From contig OZ018417.1 in NCBI GenBank assembly GCA_963969595.1, forward strand, positions 19,408,501-19,472,500: a stretch of DNA of 64,000 nt, in the 5' to 3' direction. The translations under genes and the position numbers were made by a program. The notes beneath the pieces are model-generated. The model was not told the DNA's origin and made no database searches. It worked only from the letters and a program-made list of their open reading frames with translations. The DNA is from Neckera pumila (Eukaryota; Streptophyta; Bryopsida; Hypnales; Neckeraceae). Below, piece by piece: positions 10,761 through 22,990 of this stretch (positions are counted from its first letter, which is position 1; each line of letters starts with the position of its first letter).

Positions 10761-11604
10761 GTGTATCATGCAATCACTCGCTTGTGCATCCCTCTTGCCA
10801 AGAGCTTTCCAATGGTACCAAGAACACCACTTGACGCTTGACAATTTCTTAGATCTTAGCGTATCAAATAAAGCAAGAATAAACAAAAAATAAACAACCT
10901 AATTAAATGTATAGGTTTTTAAGTTTCTTGACAATTACTCATTGGCCCTTCAACCTCCGTAGTTTTGAGGCAGCTAGATGACAAAGGAATGCCATTTATA
11001 TTGTTGAAACTGTAAAGCAATTCCATTCGTAATTTGGTATTGATGTTACTATGAAGACAATGAAATTGCTATAGGTCCGTGTATGCCAATGGAAAGCAAG
11101 TCGCATTGCTATTTGCTCCGACAAAGTCAATTTCCATTATAAAACTTTATAGAACTATGTGCCGCATTACCGCATAATAGTAGTGTCTAATAATGCAAAA
11201 AACACCAATGGAAGGAACCAACTTGAAATTTTGACCACTAAACTGATGCCCTTTGCATATATGCCATGACCAATAAGCCCTTCACTTTAATTGTTCATCT
11301 CAACCATGACCTTCCAGCAAAATCAACAAGTTTAAGGAATTTTGTACTAATCTCTCATCTTAAAAACACCCTTTTTTCTTGTAGTGAATATTAAAAAATA
11401 CATAGTACTAGTCAAATAGATGGCACTTTCCCACCAATAATTTCAAAACCATTTTATGTTTTGGTAGCTTAAAAGAAGGAGCTAGAGTCTTTTGGTACCA
11501 AAGACTTTGACGGGATGATACCAACAACTCTATATTTAAACTGTCAATGATTTCAACAATGAGCAAATCATCATTCACTTGGGCATCTGATCTTCACATA
11601 CCTC
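10761..11604. other. Intergenic with a lone CACTA-like end
   Basis: No gene is seen. Near 11370-11387 the minus strand reads CACTACAAGAAAAAAGGG, a textbook CACTA terminus. No partner end could be found nearby, so the element is not delimited. Confidence 0.35.
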
Positions 11605-11979
11605 TATAGGCGCTAGATTATCCACCCTTGGTAATAAAGCAAATACGATTAGGTTCTTGGTTTTTATCCACTTTTTTATTTAAGGGGGTGTTTGTGAGCG
11701 TGGTGCACTTTATTTTCCAAGCAATGGAACTTGCTAATATTTTAGACTAGGTTTTTGTGGATGGGCAAAAGAGATGCCTAGAAATATATGTGATGATTTC
11801 TAATCTGACTGTCGATGATCAGGCGCTATGGTTATCTGACAGAGAAATTCTAGCTTCCTAACTATCTATCCTATATCAAGGGTAGACTGGCTAGTTGGCG
11901 TCATTTCTAACGTTTCTTACTACAAGAATTGGGGGTGACTAAGTTCCTTCTAAGATTCTCTTTGATTTCCTTAACCTCT

Positions 11980-12500
11980 GGTACAATCCTAGGTTTTAAC
12001 CCCTAAGTTTAATTCTAAGTTTTGACTTGAATTCCAACTTTCTACTTCTAAATGTAACTCTAAAATTTAACTTCTAACTCTAGAAAGTTCCCTAAGAAAC
12101 TCAATCTAAATTTTATCTTCTAAATTCAACTCTATGGTTTAACTTTATTCTTCAATTTTTATCCCTAAGATTAATTTTTTTTAAATTTACCCTTTAGGTT
12201 TGACTCTATGTTTTAACTTTTAACTCTACGTTTTACTCCAGTTTATTCTAAGATTTATCTTCTAAATTTAACTCTATATTTTAACTTTTAACACTAGAGT
12301 TTTACTTCTAAAACTAATTCCAAATTTAACCTCTAAGTTAAACTCTAGATTTTTACTTCCTAAGTCTAATTCCAAAGTTTACCCTCAAAATTAAAATCCC
12401 AAATTAACTCTAATAGTAACTAGATTTTTGACTTCTCAATTTTATCCTAATTTTTATGTTCCAAACCTATTTCTAGATCTTACATCCTAATTTGTGGACT
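11980..12500. repeat. Degenerate TTCTAA/TTTAACT simple repeat inside LTR-like copy 1
   Basis: About 500 bp of loosely repeated words such as TTTAACTTCTAA and AACTCTAGATTT. The matching region of the other copy lies at about 47130-47720. It has no coding content. Confidence 0.7.
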
Positions 12501-14280
12501 TTTAAATCTGAACTTTCTACCTTTTGTTGATCTATTCTTGCTAGTCAAGGATCAAGGTCTAATCAAGAACAATTGTGAAGTAATTTGGGAAAACAAGTAA
12601 AAAGAGAACACCAAAGACTAGTTTTAACGACTTACCACATCGCTGCCGGTGTTGGAAGTAACTTCGTCCATGTGTTTGTACGCCTCCTCATCCATGGTAT
12701 ATCTTTGGTTATTTCTTTTCTTTCCAAAGCTCATTGCTTAATTTCAAAAATACTACATTCTAACTTCCTTCTTTCCCTCTTCCCTTTCTTTTCCTTCTTC
12801 TCCCCTCTTCTACTCTGGTACTATTGCACCTACTATTGATGGTGGTCTTACACTATAGTTCCAAATACCAAGGAAGTTTTAATGTCCCTCCTACCCTCTT
12901 ACGCCTTTCTTGCTTTGCGTCATTCCTATTTTCCTTCTAACGGTCACTACGAATTCTTGAGATTGCCTCCCAAGCCTACCTAATCCTAGACCTAGATCAC
13001 TATTTATTGTCTCTCTTCTTTTATTCCCTACTTCATCTCTTCCTCCACTAATTCCCCTCCATTGTTTGTGTTCGTGTTTGGTTGGTGAAAGTGGAACGTG
13101 CGACTTTTGTGTGCAAGTGTGACGTGGAAGCATTGATTCTCTTCTCCCTTTTTCCTTATTTTTTTTTCAATTATAGTTTGACTTTTGAACCTCTAGTTCC
13201 TAACTGAGTTATAATAGACTCCACTAGTTTGTAATTTGGATTCTAAATAGCTTTTGATTCCTAACTGGCTAAAAATAAAAATAAAAAGGAAGTTGAGATC
13301 CTATGGGGTATCATTCCATGTTGGTCTAAATTTCAGCCATGATGTGTTAGATCAGTTCATGAATCGGCAAGGTGCCGGACCAAGCAGGTTGCTGGACAGG
13401 CAGGGCGCCGACCAAGCTGGGTACCGGCCCGACTGTTGGGTACCGGCTTGGCACTAGCTGCTGGTATGCTAGCTATTGGTATGTTGGTATGCTGGTATGC
13501 CAAAAGTTTAAACACACCTCTCGGGTTCCCTCAGGGGAACCCACTTAAACAAAATAAAATTGGATTTTTAAAGAAAGTTAGTGCTAGAATCATAGCTTCA
13601 CCGTCCGGGGGGGTGGGCCCAAATTTTGGGTAAAGAACTAACTCACAAAATCACGTGCTACCTATCCCACGCTAGAAATCTAATATCTTGTAAGCTAAAC
13701 TTTAGACTTTTCTAAGTAGGTCTTGGAAGCTAAACTTTAGACTTTTCCAAGAAGGTCTTGGAAACTAAACTTTGAAACTAAACTTTGAAACTAAATACTT
13801 GGGAGGTTTGAAGCTTCCTTGTCGTTGGATTTAACACCAACTTTAGGACTTCATGGCACTCCGGGGGTTCAAAGCTCCACCATCCAGGATCTTTTTAACA
13901 CGTACTTTAGGACTTCAACTTAGTTGCATGTTCAAAGCTTTGTCGTCCCGAGGGGGGGTCCACAAGACAAAAGAGACTTCAGAAAAGGGAAAAAAACACA
14001 AAAGAGACAAACGTAAGGGAAGTCAAAGCTTTGCTGTCCCAAAGGGGGTCCCACTCAACAAAGAAATGTTAGAAGAAAGTAAGGACTTTTCTTAAGGGAA
14101 CACACAAGTTGGGATAACAAGGTAAAGCAACCGACTCACACTTTAAAGGCCCCCCAAAGCGGCATCGCCAAGGTATGGTGGGGGGGTGTCTTTAGGATTA
14201 GTACAAGACACAAAAAGACTCTCAAGACACATGGGTTAGCTCACACAAACGTACAAAGTACAAGAGAAAGTACACAAAGG

Positions 14281-14389
14281 GGCCTTGGGGTGCAATTATG
14301 GGATTTTTTAATTTTTTTAATTTGAGTATTCATTTTTTTTAATCTGTGGTGCTGACATGGCACCAACAACGATTTTTTCCTATAATTAC
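14281..14389. mobile_element. 109-bp MITE inserted in LTR-like copy 1
   Basis: The other LTR copy reads CGCACAAGGAGTACACAAGG without this segment (near 49608), so the empty site is preserved. Here the insert GGCCTTGGGGTGCAATTATG...CCTATAATTAC is flanked by AAGG at 14277-14280 and 14390-14393. The inverted ends share AATTAT.GGA. An internal GACATGGCACCAACAACG links it to the larger element at 21863-22030. Confidence 0.7.
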
Positions 14390-14583
14390 AAGGAGTACAC
14401 AAAGCCAGGTAGAAGAACCCCCAAGGACCTTGAAAGCTTAAAATACAACAATAAAAAGAGCCAAAAGTGCTTCCAAAACACCGTAGAGGTTTTTTGGCTT
14501 CAAACACCCAAATATCCAAAATGACTTGGACCCATGGATCCAAAAACAAGTATGGGGGAGATTTTAAAGAGGGAAGAAGAGCC

Positions 14584-14591
14584 CTTATATA
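14584..14591 (-). promoter_or_regulatory. TATA box of LTR-like copy 1
   Basis: The minus strand reads CCTATATAAGGGCTC about 20 bp downstream of an 11-G tract (14610-14620 on the plus strand). The same position in the other copy reads CCTATAAAAGGGCTC. Conservation of a TATA box in both copies supports minus orientation and promoter function. Confidence 0.6.
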
Positions 14592-15872
14592 GGTTTCCAA
14601 GGGCTCACTCCCCCCCCCCCTAAATTCCTACTAGTAACCTTATCGGCTTGGATTTTCATCATCATCCTCAAAGATTTTCATGTTCATCCTAAATTTTAAT
14701 TTTCTACCATCTATGCTGGGCCAACCTCCTAACTTTTGGAGATCAACTCCAAATGTAAAATGGATTGCGATGTTGGCTCCAAAATACCGTATTTAGTCGA
14801 AAGACCTTCCAAATCCCACATCGGGATCAGAAGCCATCATAGGCTAATCTAGATGAAAAATCCAATTGTAGTAAATTTTCAAATCTTGGAGGTCTCCTAT
14901 TTTGAGAAAAGTAACTAACCTGAAGTCTCCGGTAGGTGCGAGGGAGTAGGAAAAGACTCCTTGTTGACGATGTTTGCCCCTGGAATGCCAGTCAATGTTG
15001 TGGGGATCTTGCCATGTGATTAATTCCCGAGGAATCTTGCCGGTTCAGGTACTTGCTGCTATCAGAGTACTGCAAAACTTATCAAAGCGCATTATTAGCA
15101 TAAATCAAGCTATCCTAATTTTTAGTGAGATTTTACAGCAACTTGGGTAATTTACAAGAAATTCCGGTTGGAGGTTAGAATGGTTGATCGCCCGAAATAG
15201 GTTCTTCTACAAGCCGAAAGATGCTAGGAATTTTCATGGGACCTCTCAGAGAGCCTTATGAAAGATGTAGAGGTGCGTTTTGCACCTGGCACAATTGGTT
15301 AATGGAGATCCAAATTAGCTGTCTCCTCGAATTGTCGATGGTTTGGGAATCTTTTGCAGATGAGGGAATCTTGGCAAATCGATTTTGCCGTTGGACTCCT
15401 GGCATGGGATTCACCCTCGAACACCATCCTTGGGTTGTAGATTCCTCCACAAGCCCGTCTTGAGTTTAATAGCTCCTACATGCTAACAATCGGGGTTTTG
15501 AGAAATTCGTCGATCTAATATTTGGGGAGTTCAAAATCTAACCTAGGACCCGACCTATGGGCTCGCTGTGAATCTTTAGGACCAATTTAGCCATGCACTG
15601 CCACTTTTCGGTGGAGTTTAGCCTATTTGGCACTATGTGACTTAACTTTGACAAATTCCGCTATCTTATGATTTAAATTCTATCTTTAGGCAAGGTTTGG
15701 GGTAGTTCTAGGTATAAAATCAAAACTAGACCAAATACTATAATGGGCATGGTACAACCCTATTTCGGTTCTACACTCTTTTTATGGCTTTTAATATAAT
15801 TTTATCTATTCTAAATTGCAAATTTCAAAAAAAGAAATTCACAAGTCCCAAGTGACAAATTGGGAGCTCACA

Positions 15873-17079
15873 ACTTGCAATATGAACAACAATTTTTTAT
15901 AGTCGCATCATCTTATTGCAATACTTTCCGATTCATTACAATTTAAAAATGGCCTTGAATAAATACTTCGAAGATTTAAAACTGCTACAATTTCTCCTGT
16001 GCAACCAATTGGAGGTGAGGAATTTTTTGAAGCAACAAATGAAAGTTTAGACATTTTCTACTCCAAGGGGTTTTATCCAAGGTGAATACACAAACCTGTA
16101 TTTTCAACTTCATCAATTTGTAAAATATTACTAAAGTATCAAAAAATTACAAAACCACTTTGGTAGGATTTCTGTTGAGTTTTCTAATAACCTTAAGAAA
16201 TTTTTGGTCATTCAACCTTTGAAGATAAAGTGTATCTTTTAATGTTGCTACCTTCAGTGAAACTTTAATTTTAATGCTTGAAGGACAAGCATCAAAACAT
16301 CTTTTGGTAACAAAAGATAAAAATCCAACTTGCCAAAGAGCTCTCAAAATTCTAGGTGTCCATGAAATGTCATAGGAAGAGAGCAACAATATGCATGTCC
16401 AATTGATCTTTCAATATTGAAAAAAGATTAGACCTCAATGATTTATGATTAGAATTCTAATATGTGAGCCTATATTCATTCATGTACAACTCATGCAATA
16501 TATGAGCCTATGTTCATTTAGGCACAATTCACTCAATCTGCGACCCCATATTCATTCAAGCACAATTTGTGATCCCATTTTCAATCAAGCATATACTATA
16601 TAAGAAACTTGTATCTAACCAATGTCTTAGATGATGGATTTAGATGACACCTACCGTGGCAAACCATATTTTTATATCAACTATAACATCCAACATCAAA
16701 ATGTTACTTTGGACATTATTGTTGACATAAAAACATTATAGAAGATGTCATCTAAAATCAATTATCTAAAACACTGGGTTCTGATAGTGACAATCATTCA
16801 ATTTGTGAGCCTATTCATCAAGAAGCAATTTGTGGAAGTTCAAATAGAAATGCAAAAACTCATTTATCATCATACATTAATTTTATCTGATTCAAGATAA
16901 TTGTATATTGATGGGCAATTTCATTAAAATGGTGATATTTTTTTAAAATGGCGTGAAAATAGTTCCAAATGGCTGTTCTAAATTAATACCTATCCAAATA
17001 ATGGCTTTTCTAAAATCTATACCTATCCTAGATGGTGAAAACGGCACATTGTCAAAGTGACACTTGGAAAATTGCCATT
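15873..17079. other. Intergenic with a foldback element at 16622-16790
   Basis: The arms GGATTTAGATGACACC (16636) and GATGTCATCTAAAATC (16744) are inverted, as are TTTTTATATCAAC and GTTGACATAAAAA. This is a relative of the CACTA-like foldback at 6941. Nothing else was recognised. Confidence 0.5.
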
Positions 17080-17697
17080 TTAACCCCTAAAGTTCCTTGA
17101 CTGTGTTTTCATTGAAAATGCTCAAAAATTGCCGATTTTAGAACACATACCAAATTTTTGAAAAAAAGCTTTTTTTAACACATAGAATTGTAAGATCTTG
17201 TAGTATGCTGACTTTAATACATGTGGTAAAAATTTCAGAAATTTTCACCGTGCCGATTGCAAGATGTAAGCATTTAAATTCATTGAAATCATTTTTTTAG
17301 CCCTGCAAAAAACAGGGCAGCTGCACCTCATAACTCTTTGAGTAGAGAACCCACTTGAGAACCCATAACTACCCGCAAGCAAAATATCCTCATAATTTTT
17401 GACTCATTGATCAAAATGGAATGATTCATATCTTTCCACGCTTATATAACTGTAGGAATCCAATTTCAAATTTTTGTTTTGAAAAAAGTGGTTTTTTCTA
17501 ATTAGCCTGACTGCCTGAGTTGAAAACAAACTATATATCATGCAATAACTTTTGACTCATATTTCCAAATAAAATTTAGTGCATATGTTGCCACTTCTAT
17601 TAAAATTTCGACCAAAAATATAGAAATCTCTAGTCACATGTATCTGCCCAAAATTGCTATGTCGCCAAAAAATGCATGTTGGTCCTTTAGGGATTAA
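17080..17697. mobile_element. TTAA-bounded non-autonomous element A
   Basis: It starts TTAACCCCTAAAG and ends GGTCCTTTAGGGATTAA, so TTAA flanks inverted CCCCTAAAG ends. Internal blocks (AAAATTTCAGAAATTTTCACC, GCCGATTGCAAGAT, CTGCCCAAAAT) match element B at 40049-40964. A TTAA target and CCC-type termini are the layout of piggyBac elements. PIF/Harbinger (TTA/TAA target) cannot be excluded. It has no coding frame. Confidence 0.6.
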
Positions 17698-20280
17698 TGA
17701 AATTGCCCATATTGTAACTTAGATTGAGATTTTCAAGAAACTGTGTTTTCTATGTTAAGTTTTGATCAAGCCATGATGACCATAATTGTTCAATTTCTAT
17801 GAGCTCTATATTGGTAATGTTGGGGGACTTTCGTTACCAAAAGACCTACAAAATCATTAATGTGGAGCTAAATATTTATAAAAAATTTGTGCATAATTGC
17901 AACATAATTTGTAATATAGTCCAAGCATATTCTTAATAGGACAATAAAACTAACATGCTACAATGTTTACAAGATCCAAACCCTATAGAATGACCAATCC
18001 ACCTCTTTATGCCTAAAAGTCCAAAACAATCCCTTGTAGATCAAATCAAGATCTTTGTTCACAGGCAATGAGACAAAATAAATAATAATCTGACCACAAC
18101 TAGCACCTTATCCAATGCTCCTAAAAGTAAATCATTTGGATCTTTGAGTCACATGCTGTTGACTGCTATCAGTACAACAAAACTAATTGAGCACTGGAGG
18201 CCACAAAAAATATTAAAAAAAAGTTGTCTATATATGGTATTAATAAAATTCATTGATTTTTAGTTTCTCATTGACTCTTGCTTCACATTGCGGGTGCACA
18301 AGTTGGACAATATATATGTATATAAAGCTTACACTTTCTTCTCATAAGAAGCTCCTAGTTGCTAGCATCAAACTTTTTAAATGATAAGTATGAGTAGCAA
18401 ATATCAAACATTTCAAAGCCTACTTACTATAATAGTGAAGGTGATTTAGAACTCTTATCCCTTGTTGTCAATTTGTGATCGTTCTTAGATCGTCAAATCT
18501 TGTATCCAATCTTCTTAGCACTGTACAAAATGTTTTGTTCTATAGCCTGGCCTCATCAATCTCACATATTTTGAAGTACAATCTATTATTGACTCTTTAT
18601 TGCTAGGGCTTCCAACATCTTAAGACATAACTCCTCTCAAATTCCATTGAAGATGCCATACTCAAATTCACAAACTCTCAAGTCAGCAAATTACCCAGCA
18701 AGCTCTAGATCTACAAATTTTGTATCCCACAATTTGAAACAAATTGCCCCATTTCAAAACCAACTTTCAAATATAGATTCAAGAGGCGCCGTGAGAGGCA
18801 CAAAATCAAAACAAGCTGCACTTTCAATTTTTGTGAATTCTGTGTTGCAATGTTGGTAATGCTAGAGGTCTTTTGTTATCAAAAGACTTCTAGCATCACC
18901 AATATAGACCAAGCTAATTTTTTTGATTTTCAACTTCTAACATTTTGAAACTTGCAGGCAATTCTCTAATTTTTTACTTTTGGCATTCTTTGATTTTGCA
19001 ACCCAATACTGTACTGTAAGGTTTCTAATTTACTCATTGCACTTGTATCTTTGCAAAAGTTTAAAATGGACACATTGAAAAGCCTCAATAGATTAACGCC
19101 CATTCAAAATCTACTCCTATAGGTTGCCAGGATGTTAAATAGCCTGCATTACTAACAAATACATCCACAAAGCATGTGAAGATCTAATTGACATCAACTG
19201 CTTTGTTATTGCAACAACAAACGTGCCACCATCCTTTTAGAATCAAAACATTGAAAATTTACCCTATCAATATAAACTAACCAAAAGTTCAAGACGTTTG
19301 AACTCCTTTGAGATCTCAAAATATTTATATATGAAATAAAAAAAAAAAAATATTCTATGTGAGGCTCTATATTTGTAGCATTTGCTTGCTTTTTAGAAAA
19401 ATCCATTCAAACTTCTTCACTTGTAGCTTTTGTCAAGGCAAATTATCCTCCCTTTCAGTCCAAAGCCAATAAACTATAACATATTAACTACCAATGTCAC
19501 ACATCTATCCTACTATATCCACACTTTAATAATTATAATTATTGTACACATAATTAATTAAGACCCAATGACAAAACTCTGGCATTACTAAGACTTTCTC
19601 ATAATTGTCATTCATAATTTGCCACAATAAACAACGAATCCTATCTCCATTCATAACAAACTATACCACTTCAGTTTCCATCCCTCCTAGATACTATTCT
19701 GTAGATACGTGCAATTCTCTTTGGAAATAATTTTGGATGACATTAGACGCAACCTCCTTGACATAGGGAAAAATCAAGCGCTTTAATCCTACCACCACCA
19801 ATCTCTATAGTGTTTCATTTCAAAAATATCAAGGTACAAAAAAAAGATGAGACTTATTTGAAAAAACAATACAATTATATTGTTATTGTAAAAAATGACC
19901 CGTACATAAGAAATGCAATTCAGAACATCTCTAGTGGTCTAGCTATTAAGTCTATTCCAAATTTTTGGAATGAAAAGTAAGCAATTCATGCATGATCCTA
20001 TTAAAGCATTCTCTTTGGCATGGAAAAAACTACGATTTTGTTGTTTCACAACCCTATCAAATGCTGCTACTATTCATCTTTGCATACTAGAAGACTTGCC
20101 GTTGGTTAGAAGTTAGAAAAACAAGTTGCCTGAGATGCTCTCAAAATATCTCTCCTATCTGCTGAATAGAGGCGAACGTGCTGGTCTGCCTCATTTCCTC
20201 CCCTACCTCTTCCTCTGAAAAATTCTCAACTGTTCATTTTTCCTTAAGAAAATCCAACCTCCTTCCAATGCTATCGATCT
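17698..20280. other. Intergenic, no gene recognised
   Basis: It contains the hairpin at 18853-18902 and a diverged relative near 17815-17870 (GGTAATGTTGGGGGACTTTC...CAAAAGACC). Open frames such as the one at 18647-18859 are short and have no recognisable motif. Confidence 0.4.
18853..18902 (+). other. 23-bp-arm hairpin with a 4-nt loop
   Basis: The arms 18853-18875 (TTGGTAATGCTAGAGGTC...) and 18880-18902 pair with only one mismatch and one G-U pair, around a TTAT loop. The loop is too short for a typical plant miRNA precursor. A small transposon derivative is equally possible. Confidence 0.45.
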
Positions 20281-20462
20281 CAATACTTGGAATACAATAC
20301 TAATACATATACAATATGGATAATGTACATATATAATATAGTTATGGATGTGGATACAAATATTGTACGGGTATGAATACCATACAGATACAAGGATATT
20401 ATATGGATACTATACAAGGATATGGATACAAGGATAACAATACAAGGATACAATTGATATTT
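20281..20462. repeat. Degenerate GGATAC/ACAAGGATA minisatellite
   Basis: About 180 bp built of words such as ATACAAGGATA, GGATACAA and TACAATATGGATA in irregular order. The open frame on its minus strand is only translated repeat. Confidence 0.7.
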
Positions 20463-21862
20463 CCCATATTGATTGCCATCCCCACCCCAGCTCAAAATTA
20501 CAAAAGGGTGGATACTTGAAAAATATGGGTGGGTGGGTACTTGAAAAATAATTTTTAATTAGTTTAATTTTTAATTTTTTGGAACTCTCAAGGAGTATGT
20601 TAATTGAAAAATAATAAATTTGATTTCTTTTAATTATTTTCAGTAGGTAGTGACATCCGTCATGGAGGGACAGAGGAAGAAAACCACATCATGCCCAATT
20701 TTGTAACCAGCCCAATTCAAGAAGTTTGACATTTGTTATCTTCTGCCTTGCTAGTGGAGAAAACGGGAGCTAGTTTTCAGCTTTGCCTTTGAATTTGGAA
20801 ATTGAAGAATTCTCCTCTCCAATTCATATATTTGACACTCACTAAGGACATTCACAACAACGCATGCTATGATAGGTGTTATGAGACTTTTGTAATGCTA
20901 TGATAGGTGCTATGTGAGTAGTATATTGAGCGAGTGACCTATGATTTTGCAATTGCCAATGCCGGAGGATCTCATGAAAATTTAGGTCATGAATTTCATT
21001 GAATTTTGTGTCGAATCTATAAGGTAGAAGCACCAGTTGTCAACCACGCCCAATACCCAACCTGTAGGGTGCGCTATTTCCAACCTTAGGTTGGAAAGTA
21101 GGTTTGGAGTGTGTTTTTTTGTCCTTCTCAAAGTTGGGACTAATATCAGAATTGGAAGACTCTAGACATTGGCTACTAGTGAAGTGCACCTTTTGGCTCC
21201 TAAAATTCACAGTAATTTCAATTTTGAAAATAAAATCCTGAAAATTTTCCAATCCCCATATTTCCTATCTTCCTACATGGGAAAAATTTCCACCACCTCA
21301 TACTGCACACAATCTGCTCCAAAATTGTTTAAATGATCGACTTTTAGTGCTTCTACCTTAGTACAACTAGGTTGATGATATGCTCAAAAGGGAGGTTCAT
21401 GGGTTCAAAGTTCACGCGCTTAATATGATACAATCTTGATAGTTTACTTCATATTTTTCTGCCTTGTTGCAGGAGTTTGTTGCTTCAAGAGGTGTAGTTT
21501 CTTGATAAGCAATCACCACAAAATCATATTTTCCTCCACAGTGCATTGTACCGTATTGTATAGTTCATCAATTGGGGCTTGGGTTCAGGGTGAGACTGAC
21601 AGAGGAAAATTTTCTCTAAGAAGAGGCAAGGCTTTTTGAAGATTTAAGTGAAGAATGGATTATGTGCACAACTGCTTAATTTAGGCATTTTGTCAGCCTT
21701 GGAATCTGTGTCACCCTTGACAAGATTAATAGGGCTCTTAGGAATATGAGAATGTTTCGTGATCGAACTGTTAGACAAATATCATAAAGAGAGCATAATG
21801 AAAACCTTCCCCCATTATAAAAAATTTCAGGCCTCAACAGGACTGCAAGTGCGTGATTTTTG

Positions 21863-22030
21863 GCACCCGTGGGGTGCAATCACAGAAAGAAAAAAAAAAA
21901 AAAAAGTGAAAAAAAATTTGAAGAATTTTCAATCTGACATGGCACCGACAGCGCTAATGTGGTGAAATGTGACCACATCACATTTCAAATTTTCAATTTT
22001 TTTTTTCTCATAATTGCACCACGGGGGTGC
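21863..22030. mobile_element. MITE with GCACCC...GGGTGC ends, related to 14281-14389
   Basis: The ends GCACCCGTGGGGTGCAAT (21863-21880) and ATTGCACCACGGGGGTGC (22013-22030) are inverted. Inside them are an A-rich and a T-rich arm (GAAAATT-type and AATTTTC-type words) and the shared core GACATGGCACCGACAGCG. No target duplication was established. Confidence 0.65.
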
Positions 22031-22574
22031 AAGGTTAGCGACCTTATTGAAGGCTGAAATTTTTCCTTATAACGACACATGGTTTTACAAAATACAAAGG
22101 TAATATAGTTGATAGTTCACCTCCTCTTTACTCTAGTTGCATGAAAGTTGGCAAAGTGTACACTATTCTACATTAGTTGGTTGAATACCAACCCTATCAT
22201 TTACTACCAATGAAGCATTGCAATTTTCAACACTATTTCTGGCAAATTTGACACATTATAATGAAAAAAATGCTGCAAAAAATCTCGTTATTCAATAATC
22301 AACACTTTAATCTTTGACCTCCAAAAAAGACGCCTGAAGATTAAGAATTTTGGAATATACTGTTAGCAACAACTTTCAAAATATTGTGGACTAGACACTC
22401 CAAATAGACTAACATAAACTAAAACGACTTTGTGATAGGAGGAGGGACATTTTTCATATCATTTGCACAACACTGACATTATTCAATGTTTAGAAGCTGC
22501 AGTAGGGCTTTGTAGAGAGAAGCTCTAATCACTGGAGTAGAAAATTTTGAATGGTATATGAAGATATTAAGATT

Positions 22575-22990
22575 TAAGGGTGATTGCAAGAAACACCTAC
22601 CAATTTTGTTGCATTTTGATTTTGGAACGCTATGACTTTTGAATTATGAATCCAATGCCAAAAAAAATCCAAAAATCTAGATATTTTTGTGAGATTTGTA
22701 TCCCTTATTTAAAAAAAAATTTAAAAATCATTTTATATTTAAAAGTCTAAATTGTTAATTTGTCATACTCTAACGTTTAGTTTTTTTTTTGAACTATTGA
22801 GTAGTGTAAATTAATGATTTTCAGCTGAAATTTTTGTGGTATATTCCTATAGTAGTCAAACATGTTCCTACCAAAGGGCATCTAAAAATACATTATTTTA
22901 TAACCTCCACATATGTGCAAACAAGTCTCCCTTGCACATGCACTTCTAAACATGAGAGATGGTTTTTACCTAATTTTTTTTGTCAAATCT
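22575..22990 (+). repeat. Diverged copy of the dispersed ~0.7-kb repeat
   Basis: It starts GGTGATTGCAAGAAACACCTACCAATTTTGTTGC, here shortened as GGTGATTGCAAGAAACACC, matching the start of the sequence at 10048. Similarity fades within a few hundred bases, so the right boundary is approximate. Confidence 0.45.

Larger units (their letters stand above)
11605..15872 (-). mobile_element. 4.3-kb LTR-like retroelement sequence, copy 1
   Basis: It is homologous over its full length, in the same orientation, to 46739-51074. Read on the minus strand it begins TGTGAGCTCCC and ends GCGCCTATA (copy 2 ends GTGCCTACA), that is TG...CA apart from one change. Landmarks in order on the plus strand are: CCACCCTTGGTAAT and CAAGCAATGGAA (left end), a TTCTAA/TTAACT-rich degenerate simple repeat at 11980-12500, a TCAAAGCTTTG...GGGGGTCCAC tandem subrepeat at 13855-14070, a TATA box at 14584-14591 on the minus strand, and CCCAAGTGACAAATTGG at the right end. 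The flanking 5-mers are ACCTC and ACTTG, so no clean target duplication survives. No gag-pol lies beside it. It is probably a solo LTR or part of a large non-autonomous element. Confidence 0.65.

Noticed and set aside
11370..11387. Minus-strand CACTACAAGAAA terminus as a complete CACTA element
   Set aside because: No inverted partner end and no transposase were found on either side, so the element cannot be delimited.
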